NCBI RefSeq assembly: GCF_018390605.1
Contig: NZ_JAHBGD010000026.1
Location: 186,001-250,000, forward strand
DNA from: Ancylobacter defluvii
GTDB taxonomy: Bacteria > Pseudomonadota > Alphaproteobacteria > Rhizobiales > Xanthobacteraceae
DNA: 64,000 nt
Reading direction: 5' to 3'
This document shows, piece after piece, positions 44,069 to 52,895 of the stretch. How positions within the stretch are numbered: position 1 is the stretch's first letter; every line of letters starts with the position of its first letter. The position numbers and the translations under genes are program-made. The notes under the pieces are model-generated. The model made no database searches. It saw only the letters and a program-made list of their open reading frames with translations, and was not told where the DNA came from.

Positions 44069-44125
44069 GGCGTCGTCCTGATGAAACGGTCTGGAGCGGG
44101 AATGGCCGCGCGGCGGCGCGCCCGG

Positions 44126-44680
44126 TCACTCCAGATTCGTATGGTTGGCGCGCATCTGCGCGGGCGACACGCCCAGCCGCTCGCGCAGGCTGAGGATCAG
44201 GAGTTCGAACAGGATGTAGAGCGCGCCCTCATAGAGCGAGCCCATCGGCAGCACCGAGACAGCGGCCGCGCGTTGGTCGCTCGCCATGGTCTGGGCCGGC
44301 ACGGCGAGCACGAGGTCCGCCTGCCCTGCCGCGGCACCCGCCGGCTCGGCGGTGACCACCAGCACCCGAGCGCCTGCGCCATGCGCCACGCCGATCAGGG
44401 CGGAAACGGTGGAGAAATTCCCCGGACCGGCAGAGACGACGAGCAGGTCGCCCTTGCCGACCGGCGGCGTCGTCATGTCGCCGACCACCGCCGCCTTGAG
44501 GCCGAGGTGGAACAGGCGCATGGCGAGCCCCTTGATCTGCAACCCTTCGCGGCCGACGCCGTAGAGCGCGATGCGCCCGGCGGCGGCGATCTCGGCGACG
44601 GCGGCATCGAACTCCTCGCCGCGTACCGCGTCGAGGCAGCCGCGCAATTCGTCCAGCGCCCGGCCATGCAGAGTGGTCAT
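44126..44680 (-). CDS. SIS-domain isomerase resembling 6-phospho-3-hexuloisomerase
   Basis: A 184-residue single SIS-domain protein: RIALYGVGREGLQIKGLAM (phosphosugar-binding loop), VVGDMTTPPVGKGDLLVVSA, VLPMGSLYEGALYILFELL and the C-terminal NHTNLE. The length, the TTPxxxxGDLL motif and the NLE ending are those of HxlB-type 6-phospho-3-hexuloisomerases, which interconvert arabino-3-hexulose 6-phosphate and fructose 6-phosphate. The usual partner hexulose-6-phosphate synthase is not in the window, so it may isomerise a phosphorylated sugar from the polyol route instead. ATG at 44680 preferred over an upstream GTG. Confidence 0.82.
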   Translation of the reverse strand: MTTLHGRALDELRGCLDAVRGEEFDAAVAEIAAAGRIALYGVGREGLQIKGLAMRLFHLGLKAAVVGDMTTPPVGKGDLLVVSAGPGNFSTVSALIGVAHGAGARVLVVTAEPAGAAAGQADLVLAVPAQTMASDQRAAAVSVLPMGSLYEGALYILFELLILSLRERLGVSPAQMRANHTNLE

Positions 44681-44714
44681 GTCGTCGGATCCCGGCACGG
44701 TTTCAGAGAGAAGG

Positions 44715-44750
44715 GGGCGGACGCCGCTTCGCGGGAGAGGGCGTCCGCCC
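44715..44750 (-). terminator. Intercistronic hairpin 1 after binding-protein gene
   Basis: GGGCGGACGCC (44715-44725) pairs perfectly with GGCGTCCGCCC (44740-44750). Second of two tandem stems between the binding-protein and SIS genes; in the transcribed direction it is followed by CCTTCTCTCTG. Confidence 0.6.
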
Positions 44751-44759
44751 GTCGAGGTC

Positions 44760-44793
44760 GGCGATGCCCGGGGGGAGAACCGCGGGCATCGCC
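44760..44793 (-). terminator. Intercistronic hairpin 2 after binding-protein gene
   Basis: GGCGATGCCC (44760-44769) pairs perfectly with GGGCATCGCC (44784-44793). It starts nine bases after the binding-protein stop in the transcribed direction. Such stems often protect the upstream message and reduce read-through to the permease genes. Confidence 0.6.
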
Positions 44794-44802
44794 GGCTTCA
44801 GT

Positions 44803-46152
44803 TCACTGGAGAAGCTTCTTCGTCCCGTCGTAATAGCCTTCCTTGCCGAGGACCTGCTCCATGCGGGTGCCGATCTCCTTGGCGCCGCCTTCGACGGTGA
44901 CTTCACCCAGCATCATCTTCGAACCCCACTCGGCGACGATCTCGGAGATCGCCGGCCAGGCCGGGAAGCGCGGACGATATTCCGGCACGCCGGCCTGCCA
45001 GGAGGCGACCAGAGGCTCGACGAACTTGTACTTCGCCTTCACTTCCGGGTCCTGGTAGACGGCCATGCGGCCCGACACGCCGCCGGCATCGACATAGGCC
45101 TTGGCGATGGCTTCCGAGGTCGCCCACTGGATGAACAGCCAGGTGGCCTTCTGCTGCTCGGGCGAGGCCTGCGAGGCAACGGCGAGCGAGAAGCCGCCGA
45201 GCGCCGGCAGGCGGCCGGCCGGACCGGCGGGCTCGGGAGCCACCGCGAGGCAGTCGCCGAGCTTGGAGGTCGCCGGGTCGGCGAGGGTCGAATAGAAGGC
45301 CGACCATTCGGTGATCATCGCCACTTGGCCCTGCGCCAGCGCGTTCACCGCCTCGGCATGGTCAAAGGAGACGTCGCCCGGCGGCATGTACTTCATCAGG
45401 TCCTGACGGAAGGCGAGGCCGGTCTGGCTGTCTTTGCTGTTGAGGTTGGACTTGAATTCCTTGTTCAGCAGCGAGCCGCCAAACGGCCACAGGAAGCGCA
45501 TGAAGCTGTCGGCCGACTGCGTCTCGCCGCGGCGCGACTGCAGGGCGTAGGCGTACTGGTTCTTGGAGGCGTCGGTGAGCTTGGGCGCGTAGACGTCCTT
45601 CAGCTCGGCCCAGGTCGCCGGCGGCTTGTCGAAGCCGGCCTCCTTCAGCTTGCACGAATTGTAGAACAGCAGGCCGGAATAATTGTCGAACGGCAGGCCG
45701 TAGGTCACGCCGCCCCAGGAGCCAAACGCGTCGAGCAGCAGCGGGAAGAAGCCCTTGAGGTTGAGGTCGGGATCGGTGATCGACTTGTCCTTGGCCAGTT
45801 CGTCGATCGGAACCAGCCAGTCGTTCTCGGCGAACTCGCCGATCCAGACGAGATCGACCAGCGCCATGGTGAGGTCGCCGCGCGAAGTGAAGTTCAGCAC
45901 TTCCTTCTCGCGCGCGTTCTCGTAGGGGACGATCTCGTAATTGACCTTGATACCGGTCTTTTTCTCGAATTCGGGCAGCAGCTTGATGATGGCCCGATAG
46001 CCGGGGCGATCGAGGAAGATGCCGTTGATCTCGGTGCCCTTCAGCGGCTTGGCGGCGTCTTCGAGCCAGTCGGCCATGGCGGCGACCGGCATGGCCGCCG
46101 TCGCCGCGGCAAGAGCAACGACGCTGGCGCAGATTCTCAATGCACGCTTCAT
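44803..46152 (-). CDS. Family-1 extracellular solute-binding protein (polyol/sugar)
   Basis: A 449-residue periplasmic binding protein of the MalE/SmoE group. Signal peptide [19 protein letters not shown] ending PVAAMA; the mature part starts near [12 protein letters not shown] with [17 protein letters not shown] and [18 protein letters not shown] typical of the family. The ATG at 46152 has AGGAGGAAAAC upstream; an open extension to 46290 lacks homology. It is the first gene of the ten-gene polyol operon and is followed by two strong hairpins, consistent with higher expression than the permeases. Confidence 0.93.
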   Translation of the reverse strand: MKRALRICASVVALAAATAAMPVAAMADWLEDAAKPLKGTEINGIFLDRPGYRAIIKLLPEFEKKTGIKVNYEIVPYENAREKEVLNFTSRGDLTMALVDLVWIGEFAENDWLVPIDELAKDKSITDPDLNLKGFFPLLLDAFGSWGGVTYGLPFDNYSGLLFYNSCKLKEAGFDKPPATWAELKDVYAPKLTDASKNQYAYALQSRRGETQSADSFMRFLWPFGGSLLNKEFKSNLNSKDSQTGLAFRQDLMKYMPPGDVSFDHAEAVNALAQGQVAMITEWSAFYSTLADPATSKLGDCLAVAPEPAGPAGRLPALGGFSLAVASQASPEQQKATWLFIQWATSEAIAKAYVDAGGVSGRMAVYQDPEVKAKYKFVEPLVASWQAGVPEYRPRFPAWPAISEIVAEWGSKMMLGEVTVEGGAKEIGTRMEQVLGKEGYYDGTKKLLQ

Positions 46153-46370
46153 GTTTTCCTCCTGAGATGGCGCAGCGCCGGGTGCAGGGCGAGGCCGACA
46201 TAGGGACGGCTGGGGCCGCCTCTGATTATTGGCGAACAAGCGTGGCCCCTTGTCGGGCACCGCCATTATCCGCATACCCGCGCGACGCACCCCTCTCCCG
46301 GCACCGAGCCCTCGAAACGGCCTTGGCCGGCGATGTGGTGTGCGTCCGTCTTTCGACGTGAAATCGATAC

Positions 46371-46386
46371 ATTTGTAATCTCAAAT
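46371..46386. promoter_or_regulatory. Candidate operator between divergent polyol genes
   Basis: ATTTG-TAATCT-CAAAT is an inverted repeat in the only AT-rich patch of the 298-base region between the binding-protein gene and the divergent phosphatase gene. It could bind the SorC regulator of the operon; nothing else in this gap (46153-46450) stands out. Confidence 0.35.
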
Positions 46387-46450
46387 ATGCAATAGCATCG
46401 TGACGCAGTATCTTCCGGTACGAGGCGCAGTCAGGGCATGGAGGCTCGGA

Positions 46451-47254
46451 ATGGAATCGGGACAGGGTGATGAAGCCGATCCGCTCGCAAGCCGGCTGGC
46501 TGCCGCCGAGAGACTCGCCCGAACCGCCGGCAACAACGCCCGCACCTTCTTTCTCGCCCGCGACACGCTGAATCCGGAGCTGAAATCCGCCTCTCAGGAC
46601 CTCGTCAGCGAGGCGGATCGCACGGTCGAGGCCTGGCTGCGCCGGGCGATCCGCAGGCGCTTTCCGCAGGACGGCATCGTCGGCGAGGAAGAGGCGGCGA
46701 CCGAGGGAAGCTCCGGTTTCGTCTGGGTGATCGACCCGATCGACGGCACCATGCCGTTCCTGGTCGGCCAGCCGAACTGGACCGTGTCGATCGGCATCGC
46801 CCGTGGCGACGCGCCGGTGGTGGGCGTCGTCTACGCTCCCATGCTGCGCGAGTGCTACTCGGCAGCGGAAGGCGGAGGCGCTCGCCTCAACGGCTGCCTG
46901 CTGACCATGAATCCGGACTGGAGCGTCGCCTCGACCACCATCGGCTTCGGCGCGACGCAAAAGGCGGACCCCAGCGAGGCTGGCGCCTTCGTCGAAGCGC
47001 TCTATCGCGAAGGCGGGGTCCTGTTCCGCGTCGGCTCGGGCGCGCTAATGCTGGCCTATGTCGCGGCCAACCGGATCGCCGGCTATTATGACCCCACGCT
47101 GCACTGCTGGGACTGCTGGGCCGGCATGATACTGGTGCGGGAAGCCGGCGGCGTGGTGACGTTTGAGGGCGATCTCGGCCAGCCCGGCCCGATATGGGCC
47201 GGCAATCGCCGCGTGCATGACCAATTGCGCCGCCTCAGCCGCGCCACGCCTTGA
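46451..47254 (+). CDS. Inositol monophosphatase family protein
   Basis: A 267-residue Mg/Li-sensitive phosphatase family protein. Metal-site motifs are present: GEEEAATEG (GEE), WVIDPIDGTMPFL (DPIDGT) and HCWDCWAGMIL (WD). Members hydrolyse inositol phosphates, histidinol phosphate, fructose bisphosphate or other small phosphates. The ATG at 46451 has GGAGG seven bases upstream. Divergent from the polyol operon and sharing its control region, it may remove toxic sugar phosphates or act on a pathway intermediate; this is inference. Confidence 0.87.
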   Translation: MESGQGDEADPLASRLAAAERLARTAGNNARTFFLARDTLNPELKSASQDLVSEADRTVEAWLRRAIRRRFPQDGIVGEEEAATEGSSGFVWVIDPIDGTMPFLVGQPNWTVSIGIARGDAPVVGVVYAPMLRECYSAAEGGGARLNGCLLTMNPDWSVASTTIGFGATQKADPSEAGAFVEALYREGGVLFRVGSGALMLAYVAANRIAGYYDPTLHCWDCWAGMILVREAGGVVTFEGDLGQPGPIWAGNRRVHDQLRRLSRATP

Positions 47255-47346
47255 GCGCACGCGCTCACCTGTTGCTCGCGACGACTGCCGCCGGCAGTTG
47301 ACGGCTTGACGCCCGACGGCTTGGCACCGCCGGGCGGACCGCGGGA

Positions 47347-47362
47347 GGGGCGTCGCCGCCCC
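47347..47362. terminator. Hairpin between convergent genes
   Basis: GGGGCG-TCGC-CGCCCC lies in the 138-base gap between the convergent phosphatase and DhaL genes and could terminate from both sides. Confidence 0.4.
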
Positions 47363-47392
47363 CGCATCGCGCCGTGTTGCACGCCGTGCCGA

Positions 47393-48031
47393 TCAGCCGG
47401 CGACGAACTCGCTCATCGTCGTCACCAGCAGCACCCCGACGGTGGCGCCGGCGTCCTGGAGCCCGACGGTCTTCTCCTGAAAGGCCGCCGCCTTGCCGTG
47501 CTGGGCAACCATGGTCTTGGTGGCCTCCAGCGCCGCATCGGCCGCCACCGCCGCGGCCTTCATCGCCGGGGCGAGCGCCGCGCCGGAAGCCGCCTGCGCC
47601 TCCAGCACGCCAGCCACCGGGTCGAGGACGTCGAGAATGGTCTTGTCGCCCAGCTTCGCCTTGCCGCGCTCGGCAATGCCGGTGGCGTAGGCACGCCAGA
47701 ACGCCGCCATCTCGGCGGTGCCAATGACGTCCTTGCCCTCCAGCGCCTTGGCGCCGCGCAGGAAGCCGGTGGCGGTGAGCGTGCCCATGGTGGAGGGCGC
47801 GGTCTTCGCCATGATGGCGCCGGCCGAGCGCAGCAGCTTGGTAAGCCCCGCCGCGGCGCCCTCGGCCGCCACCGTGTCATAGGCGGCGGCGAAGGATTTC
47901 GACATGGTGATGCCGAGATCGCTGTCGCCGACCTTGCCGTCGAGCGCGATCAGGAATTCGCGCTGGGCAGCGAACATGTCGCGCCAGCTCTGGAAAAGGC
48001 CGATCAAGTCGTCGGCGCGGATCGCGTCCAT
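47393..48031 (-). CDS. dhaL: DhaL-type kinase subunit (nucleotide-binding)
   Basis: A 212-residue all-helical DhaL domain. The Mg-binding Asp cluster is LDGKVGDSDLGITM, and GDKTILDVLDPV is the conserved family segment. In dihydroxyacetone-type kinases this subunit holds ATP or ADP and phosphorylates the ketose bound to DhaK. It lies 10 bases after dhaK. No DhaM (PTS phosphodonor) gene is in the window, so the kinase may use ATP directly. Last gene of the ribose-type ABC operon. Confidence 0.9.
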   Translation of the reverse strand: MDAIRADDLIGLFQSWRDMFAAQREFLIALDGKVGDSDLGITMSKSFAAAYDTVAAEGAAAGLTKLLRSAGAIMAKTAPSTMGTLTATGFLRGAKALEGKDVIGTAEMAAFWRAYATGIAERGKAKLGDKTILDVLDPVAGVLEAQAASGAALAPAMKAAAVAADAALEATKTMVAQHGKAAAFQEKTVGLQDAGATVGVLLVTTMSEFVAG

Positions 48032-48041
48032 CGTCCCCTCC

Positions 48042-49043
48042 TCACGCCTTGTAGTGGGCGAAGAACGGCGTATTGACCGCCGCGGCGATCAGCGGGTCGA
48101 GCTCGGCATCGAGCTTCAGCACCGAGATCGAGGCGCCGGCCATTTCCATGGCGGTGGCGAACTCACCGATCCAGACATACTTCACCTTGGAGCCCTTCGC
48201 CTCGAACAGCTGCGAGACGCGGCGGAACAGGATGTACAGCTCTTCCTTCGGCGTGCCGCCGAGGCCGTTGACCAGCACGGCGAACTCGTCGCCCTCGCCG
48301 GCCGGCAGTTCGGCGAACACGCGGGCCATCATCTGGTCGACGACGTCATCGGCCGGGGCGAGCTTGGTGCGGCCGATGCCGGGCTCGCCATGGATGCCCA
48401 TGCCGATTTCCATCTCGTCCTCGCCGACCGAGAAGGTGGCATGGCCGATTTCCGGCACCACGCAGCTCGACAGCGCGACGCCGATGGTGCGCACATTCGC
48501 CCGCGCCTTGTCGGCGAGGCGGGTCACCTCATCGAGCGAGAGACCATTGGCCGCCGCCGCGCCCGCCGCCTTGTAGACGAAGAAGATGCCGGCGACGCCG
48601 CGCCTTTTGTGCTCCTCGCCAACCACCGAGGAGGCGATGTCGTCATTGCCGATCACCTGCTTCACGGTGATGCCGTCAATGTCGGCAAGCTCGGCGGCCA
48701 TGTCGAAATTGATGATGTCGCCGGTGTAGTTGCCGTAGATATAGAGCACGCCGGCGCCCTGATCGATGTACTTGGTCACCTCGTGCATCTGGTCGGCGCT
48801 GGGCGACTGGAACACCCCGCCGACGGCGCAGCCATCCAGCATGTTGTCGCCGACATAGCCGAGGAACAGCGGCAGGTGGCCCGAGCCGCCGCCGGTGGCG
48901 ATGCCGACCTTGCCGGCCTTGGGCTTGGCGACGACGAGACAGCGCTTGTCGTCGTTCACATAGGTCACTTGGCTGTGAGCCCGGTAGATGCCCTCGAGCA
49001 TCTCGTCGACGAAATTCGCCGGATCGTTGAGAAACTTCTTCAT
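48042..49043 (-). CDS. dhaK: DhaK-type kinase subunit (ketose-binding)
   Basis: A 333-residue DhaK subunit. The substrate-binding His is H218 in MGIHGEPG, and the GGGSGH loop is at residues 51-56. After it the sequence reads LPLF instead of the EPAH of canonical dihydroxyacetone kinases. This variant loop is what I recall from kinases acting on C4 ketoses (erythrulose) or branched ketoses, so the substrate is probably not dihydroxyacetone. The surrounding ABC operon and aldo/keto reductase support a small sugar or polyol. It works with the adjacent DhaL. Confidence 0.9.
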   Translation of the reverse strand: MKKFLNDPANFVDEMLEGIYRAHSQVTYVNDDKRCLVVAKPKAGKVGIATGGGSGHLPLFLGYVGDNMLDGCAVGGVFQSPSADQMHEVTKYIDQGAGVLYIYGNYTGDIINFDMAAELADIDGITVKQVIGNDDIASSVVGEEHKRRGVAGIFFVYKAAGAAAANGLSLDEVTRLADKARANVRTIGVALSSCVVPEIGHATFSVGEDEMEIGMGIHGEPGIGRTKLAPADDVVDQMMARVFAELPAGEGDEFAVLVNGLGGTPKEELYILFRRVSQLFEAKGSKVKYVWIGEFATAMEMAGASISVLKLDAELDPLIAAAVNTPFFAHYKA

Positions 49044-49083
49044 CTCGGTCCTCTTGAGCTCGAAGCTTGGCGTCTCTTTGGAG

Positions 49084-50112
49084 TCAGTTCTTCTTCTGGC
49101 AGAACACGAAGAAGGCGGCGGCGAGCAGGATGAAGCCGCCGACGACCACGCGCTGCCAGGTGGAGGGAATGCCGACCATTACCAGCACGCTGTTCACCAC
49201 CACCACCAGCAGCACGCCGAGCAGCGTGCCGAGCACGGTGCCGGTGCCGCCGGTGATGCGCGCCCCGCCCAGCACCACCGCGGCGATGACGTTGATCTCG
49301 GTGCCGACGAGGTCGAACGGGTTGGCCTGCCGGTTGGCAGCGGTGTGGATGATGCCGGCGAGGCCGGCCAGCGCGCCGGCATAGGCGAACATGAAGATGT
49401 GGATCGTGCGCAGGCTGTAGCCGAGCCGCTCCGCCACATTGGCATTGCCGCCGACGGCGAAGATCGCGCGTCCCATCAGCGTACGGTTCAGCATCCACCA
49501 GGTGACCAGTGCCGCCGCCGGCAGCACCAGGAAATAGAACGGCAGCGTGATGGTGCGCCCGCCGGAATCGAACTGCACCAGCGGCAGCCGGCCGAAGGCG
49601 CCGAGCGTCGGCGGCAGCGACACGATCCACACCGTGCCGATGAAGGCGAGCAGGATGCCGCGGAACAGGTATTGCGTGCCGATGGTCACGATCAGCGACG
49701 GCACCCGCAGATAGTGCACCAGCAGGCCGTTGACGACACCGAGCAGCGCCCCGCCGGCCGTCGCCGCCACCAGCACCAGCGCGATCGGCGCATCGGGCCA
49801 GTAGTTCTTCACCAGCAGCGTCATCGAATACATGGTGAAGGCGGCGATGGCGGTGAACGACACGTCGATGCCGCCTGCCGCCAGGATGATGAACACGCCG
49901 AGCGCGAACAGCCCCATCACCACGCTGGCGCGGCCGATATCGACCAGCGAGGAGGGCTGCAAGAAGGCCGGGTTGATGATCGACACCGCCACGCAGATCG
50001 CCACCAGCAGCGCCAGCGTGATCGTCTCTGGCCGCCGACGCACCAGTTGCAGCAGCGGGTTCGGCTTCGCCGGGGGAGCGGCGGCGCTCTCGTGCAGATG
50101 CGTGGCGCTCAT
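49084..50112 (-). CDS. Ribose-type sugar ABC permease (second of two)
   Basis: A 342-residue RbsC/BPD_transp_2 permease with eight or more predicted helices. The family signature is GALLGVVNGLLVHYLRVPSLI, and AERLGYSLRTIHIFMFAYAG is the ATPase-contact region. The start overlaps the ATPase stop (ATGA at 50109-50112). A second permease of the same family begins this operon, so the transporter pore is probably a heterodimer. Confidence 0.92.
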   Translation of the reverse strand: MSATHLHESAAAPPAKPNPLLQLVRRRPETITLALLVAICVAVSIINPAFLQPSSLVDIGRASVVMGLFALGVFIILAAGGIDVSFTAIAAFTMYSMTLLVKNYWPDAPIALVLVAATAGGALLGVVNGLLVHYLRVPSLIVTIGTQYLFRGILLAFIGTVWIVSLPPTLGAFGRLPLVQFDSGGRTITLPFYFLVLPAAALVTWWMLNRTLMGRAIFAVGGNANVAERLGYSLRTIHIFMFAYAGALAGLAGIIHTAANRQANPFDLVGTEINVIAAVVLGGARITGGTGTVLGTLLGVLLVVVVNSVLVMVGIPSTWQRVVVGGFILLAAAFFVFCQKKN

Positions 50113-51722
50113 TGGACGGTCTCCGAATTGGCCACGCCCGAGATCGCCGCCGATGTCGCCGCCGACGTCTTGGACGACAGCATCGCTTTGTAGAGCTGGT
50201 CCTCGTCGGTCTCGCGGGCGTCATATTCGGCGACCACGCGCCCGCCGTTCATCACCAGGATGCGGTCGCAGTTCTGCAGCAGCTCCGGCAGGTCGTCGCT
50301 GACGATGACCAGGCCCATGCCGGCCTCGGCGAGTTGCTGGATGACACGGTAGATCGTGTCCTTGGAGCCGACGTCGACGCCGACCGTCGGGCCGTGCAGC
50401 ACCATGAGCTTCGGCAGGATCGACAGCCAGCGGCCGATCAGCACGCGCTGCTGGTTGCCGCCGGAGAGCGCGCCGACCGGCAGGTCGAGATTGCGGGTGT
50501 TCAGTCGCATCTCCTGCGACAGCTTGTCGGCCAGCGCCCGGCCCTTCGCCTTGTCGACAATGCCGAGGCGGTTGGCGAGGTCGCGCACCACCAGGGCGAT
50601 CTCGTTCTCGAGGATCGACTTGTCGAGGAACAGCCCCTCGGCGAGCCGGTCCTCCGGCACATAGCCGATGCCGAGCTTGATGGCTTCCGAGGGATGGCGG
50701 ACCTTTTCCACCTTGCCGTCGATGCGGAGGCTGCCACCCGTCGCCGGCATGACCCCGGCGATCGCCATGGCGAGCTCGTTGCGGCCGGAATCGGCGAGGC
50801 CGGTGATACCGAGTATCTCGCCCTTGCGGACGACGAAGCTCACATCGCGCACATTCGGCGGCAGCGAGAGCCCCTGCGCCGCAAACAGCTCTCCATCCAT
50901 CGGTGCGCCGGTGCGGTAGCGCTCGGCATCGATCCGGCGGCCGGTCATCAGCTCCGCGAGCCGGTGCTTGGTGTAGTTGGCGAGTGGCCCCTGCTCGACG
51001 CACTGCCCGTCACGGAACACGATGGCATGGCCGCCGATACGGTAGCACTCGTCGAGCTTGTGGGTGACGAACAGCACCGCCACGCCTTCGGAGCGCAGCC
51101 GCTCGACCACGGCGATGAGGTTGTCGACCTCGCGGCGGGTGAGCGAGGTGGTCGGCTCGTCCATGATCACCATCTTCGCCTTGGTGGCGATGGCGCGGGC
51201 AATGGCGACCAGCTGGCGCTGCGCCAGTGGCAGGTCGGAAACGATGGTACCGAGGAAGCCGCGGTCGCTCGGCAGGCCGACAGTGGCGAGCGCTGCCGCG
51301 GCGGTCTCGCGCAGGCGGGTACGGTCGAACAGCCGCGCCAGCCGGCCGCCACTGGCGACCAGCTGTTCGTTGAGCGCGACGTTCTCCGCCACCGTGAGGT
51401 TCGGCAGCAGCGACAGGTCCTGGTAGACGGTCTCGATGCCGGCGCTCAGCGACTGGATCGCCGTGAGGGAATGGAAGCTCTTGCCCTCCAGCACGATCTC
51501 GCCCTCGTCGGGCACCAGCGCGCCGGACATGACCTTGATAACGGTGCTCTTGCCGCAGCCATTCTCGCCGAGCAGGTGATAGGCCTCGCCCGGCTCGATG
51601 GTGAAACCGACGCCGCGCAGGGCGTGCACGCCGCCGAAGCGCTTATGGATGCCGCGCAATTCGAGGAATGTCTCCGCTCTCGCGGAGGCGGCCGGCCGAG
51701 GGGCTGCTGAGACGTGGGACAC
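50109..51722 (-). CDS. Ribose-type sugar ABC ATPase (two nucleotide-binding domains)
   Basis: A 537-residue RbsA/MglA-type protein with two ABC domains. The first has Walker A GENGCGKST, signature LPLAQRQLVAIARAI and Walker B MVIMDEPTTSLT. The second has the degenerate Walker A usual in this family (GLADSGRNELAM) and a good signature LSGGNQQRVLIGRWL. It powers the two permeases encoded in the same operon. A 104-base gap with a strong hairpin separates it from the upstream binding-protein gene. Confidence 0.93.
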   Translation of the reverse strand: MSHVSAAPRPAASARAETFLELRGIHKRFGGVHALRGVGFTIEPGEAYHLLGENGCGKSTVIKVMSGALVPDEGEIVLEGKSFHSLTAIQSLSAGIETVYQDLSLLPNLTVAENVALNEQLVASGGRLARLFDRTRLRETAAAALATVGLPSDRGFLGTIVSDLPLAQRQLVAIARAIATKAKMVIMDEPTTSLTRREVDNLIAVVERLRSEGVAVLFVTHKLDECYRIGGHAIVFRDGQCVEQGPLANYTKHRLAELMTGRRIDAERYRTGAPMDGELFAAQGLSLPPNVRDVSFVVRKGEILGITGLADSGRNELAMAIAGVMPATGGSLRIDGKVEKVRHPSEAIKLGIGYVPEDRLAEGLFLDKSILENEIALVVRDLANRLGIVDKAKGRALADKLSQEMRLNTRNLDLPVGALSGGNQQRVLIGRWLSILPKLMVLHGPTVGVDVGSKDTIYRVIQQLAEAGMGLVIVSDDLPELLQNCDRILVMNGGRVVAEYDARETDEDQLYKAMLSSKTSAATSAAISGVANSETVQ

Positions 51723-51779
51723 GGGCGATCCCCTTCATCGATTGGCGGCGCGTGCCGCGAGACTGCGCGTTCGGAACGT

Positions 51780-51806
51780 CCCGGAGGCGTGCGAAGCGCC
51801 TCCGGG
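51780..51806 (-). terminator. Hairpin between binding-protein and ATPase genes
   Basis: CCCGGAGGCG (51780-51789) pairs perfectly with CGCCTCCGGG (51797-51806) over a seven-base loop, 21 bases after the binding-protein stop. No T-tract, so probably a stabilising or attenuating stem. Confidence 0.6.
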
Positions 51807-51826
51807 CATCCGGGTCGAACCACCGA

Positions 51827-52837
51827 TCAGAAGAGGAACTCTTTGTAGTTCTTCTTGTCGGCGATCACCATGCCGTTGCCGATGATGAGCACGCCTTCGC
51901 CCGGCCCCTTGGTGACCTTCACCTTCTCGTAGCCGGGCACGCCGAGATTGGCGCCGTCCTCGACCTTCTCCTTTGCGATCAGCTTCTTGGCGACCGCATT
52001 CATCGCCATGCCGGCCTTCTGCGGATCCCAGAAGCCGATGGCGGTGATGGCGCCGGCGTCGAGCAGGTCGGCCGAAGGGTTCGGCAGGCCGGTGCCGACC
52101 AGGCACACCTTGCCGGCAAGGCCGGCCTCGTCGATGGCGCGGCCGACGCCGAGCACGTCATTGCCCGCCGAGGTCTGGAAGCCCTTGATATCCGGGTGCT
52201 TGCGCAGGATTTCCTTGGCCTTCTCGTAGGTGCCGTTAGCGTCGTCGAACGACTCGTTGTTCGCGTCGACCAGCACCATCTCGGGATGCGTCTTGGCGTT
52301 CGCCTCGCCCGCGCCGACCCACTGCATATGGGTACGGCTGCCCAGCGAGCCGACGAAGGTGGTCCACTTGCCCTTGCCGCCCATGCACTGGGCCAGACGC
52401 TCGTTCAGCGCCTTACCGTAATCGGCATTGTCGAAGGCCTCGACGTCGGCATGGGTGTTCTTCTGGTTGTCGGCCTCGTGGGTCACCACGATGATCCCGC
52501 GATCCATGGCGCGCTTCAGCGTGCCCTCGAGCACCGACGGGTCCATCGGCACCACGGCGAGACCGTTGACGCCCTTGGCGATGAGATCGGTGACGATCTG
52601 CAGCTGCTGCGCAGCATCGGCGGTGGCGGGACCGTACTGGGTGGCGACGACGTCCGGGTTGTCCTTCTGGAACTGTTTGACGCCAGTCTCCATGCGGTCG
52701 AACCACGGGATGCCGCTGATCTTCACCACGGTGGCGATCACCGGCTTGTTCTGCGCCATCAGCGCACCGGCGGAACCGGCGACGATGGCCACGGCCATTG
52801 CCGAACCGAGCAGGATCTTCTTCGAAATAGCGCCCAC
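51827..52837 (-). CDS. Ribose-type sugar ABC substrate-binding protein
   Basis: A 336-residue periplasmic binding protein (Peripla_BP_4). Signal peptide with core ILLGSAMAVAIVAGSAGALM; the mature part starts near NKPVIATVVKISGIPWFDRM and has PVDP-like VVPMDPSVLEG and VTHEADNQKN, typical of ribose/xylose binding proteins. I chose the GTG at 52837 because GGAGGAAACT precedes it; an ATG ten codons upstream lacks a good site. Ligand unknown, probably a C4-C6 sugar or polyol. Confidence 0.92.
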   Translation of the reverse strand: MGAISKKILLGSAMAVAIVAGSAGALMAQNKPVIATVVKISGIPWFDRMETGVKQFQKDNPDVVATQYGPATADAAQQLQIVTDLIAKGVNGLAVVPMDPSVLEGTLKRAMDRGIIVVTHEADNQKNTHADVEAFDNADYGKALNERLAQCMGGKGKWTTFVGSLGSRTHMQWVGAGEANAKTHPEMVLVDANNESFDDANGTYEKAKEILRKHPDIKGFQTSAGNDVLGVGRAIDEAGLAGKVCLVGTGLPNPSADLLDAGAITAIGFWDPQKAGMAMNAVAKKLIAKEKVEDGANLGVPGYEKVKVTKGPGEGVLIIGNGMVIADKKNYKEFLF

Positions 52838-52895
52838 AGTTTCCTCCACTGTTGTTGCCACCCTCATGGCCGGATCGATGCGTGAGGGGTTCGCA

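Noticed and set aside
42380-44833. An 817-codon plus-strand open frame opposite the MalFG-type permeases
   Set aside because: Same shadow effect, with Asp/Gln/Arg/His runs; the permease motifs and start/stop overlaps on the minus strand are decisive.
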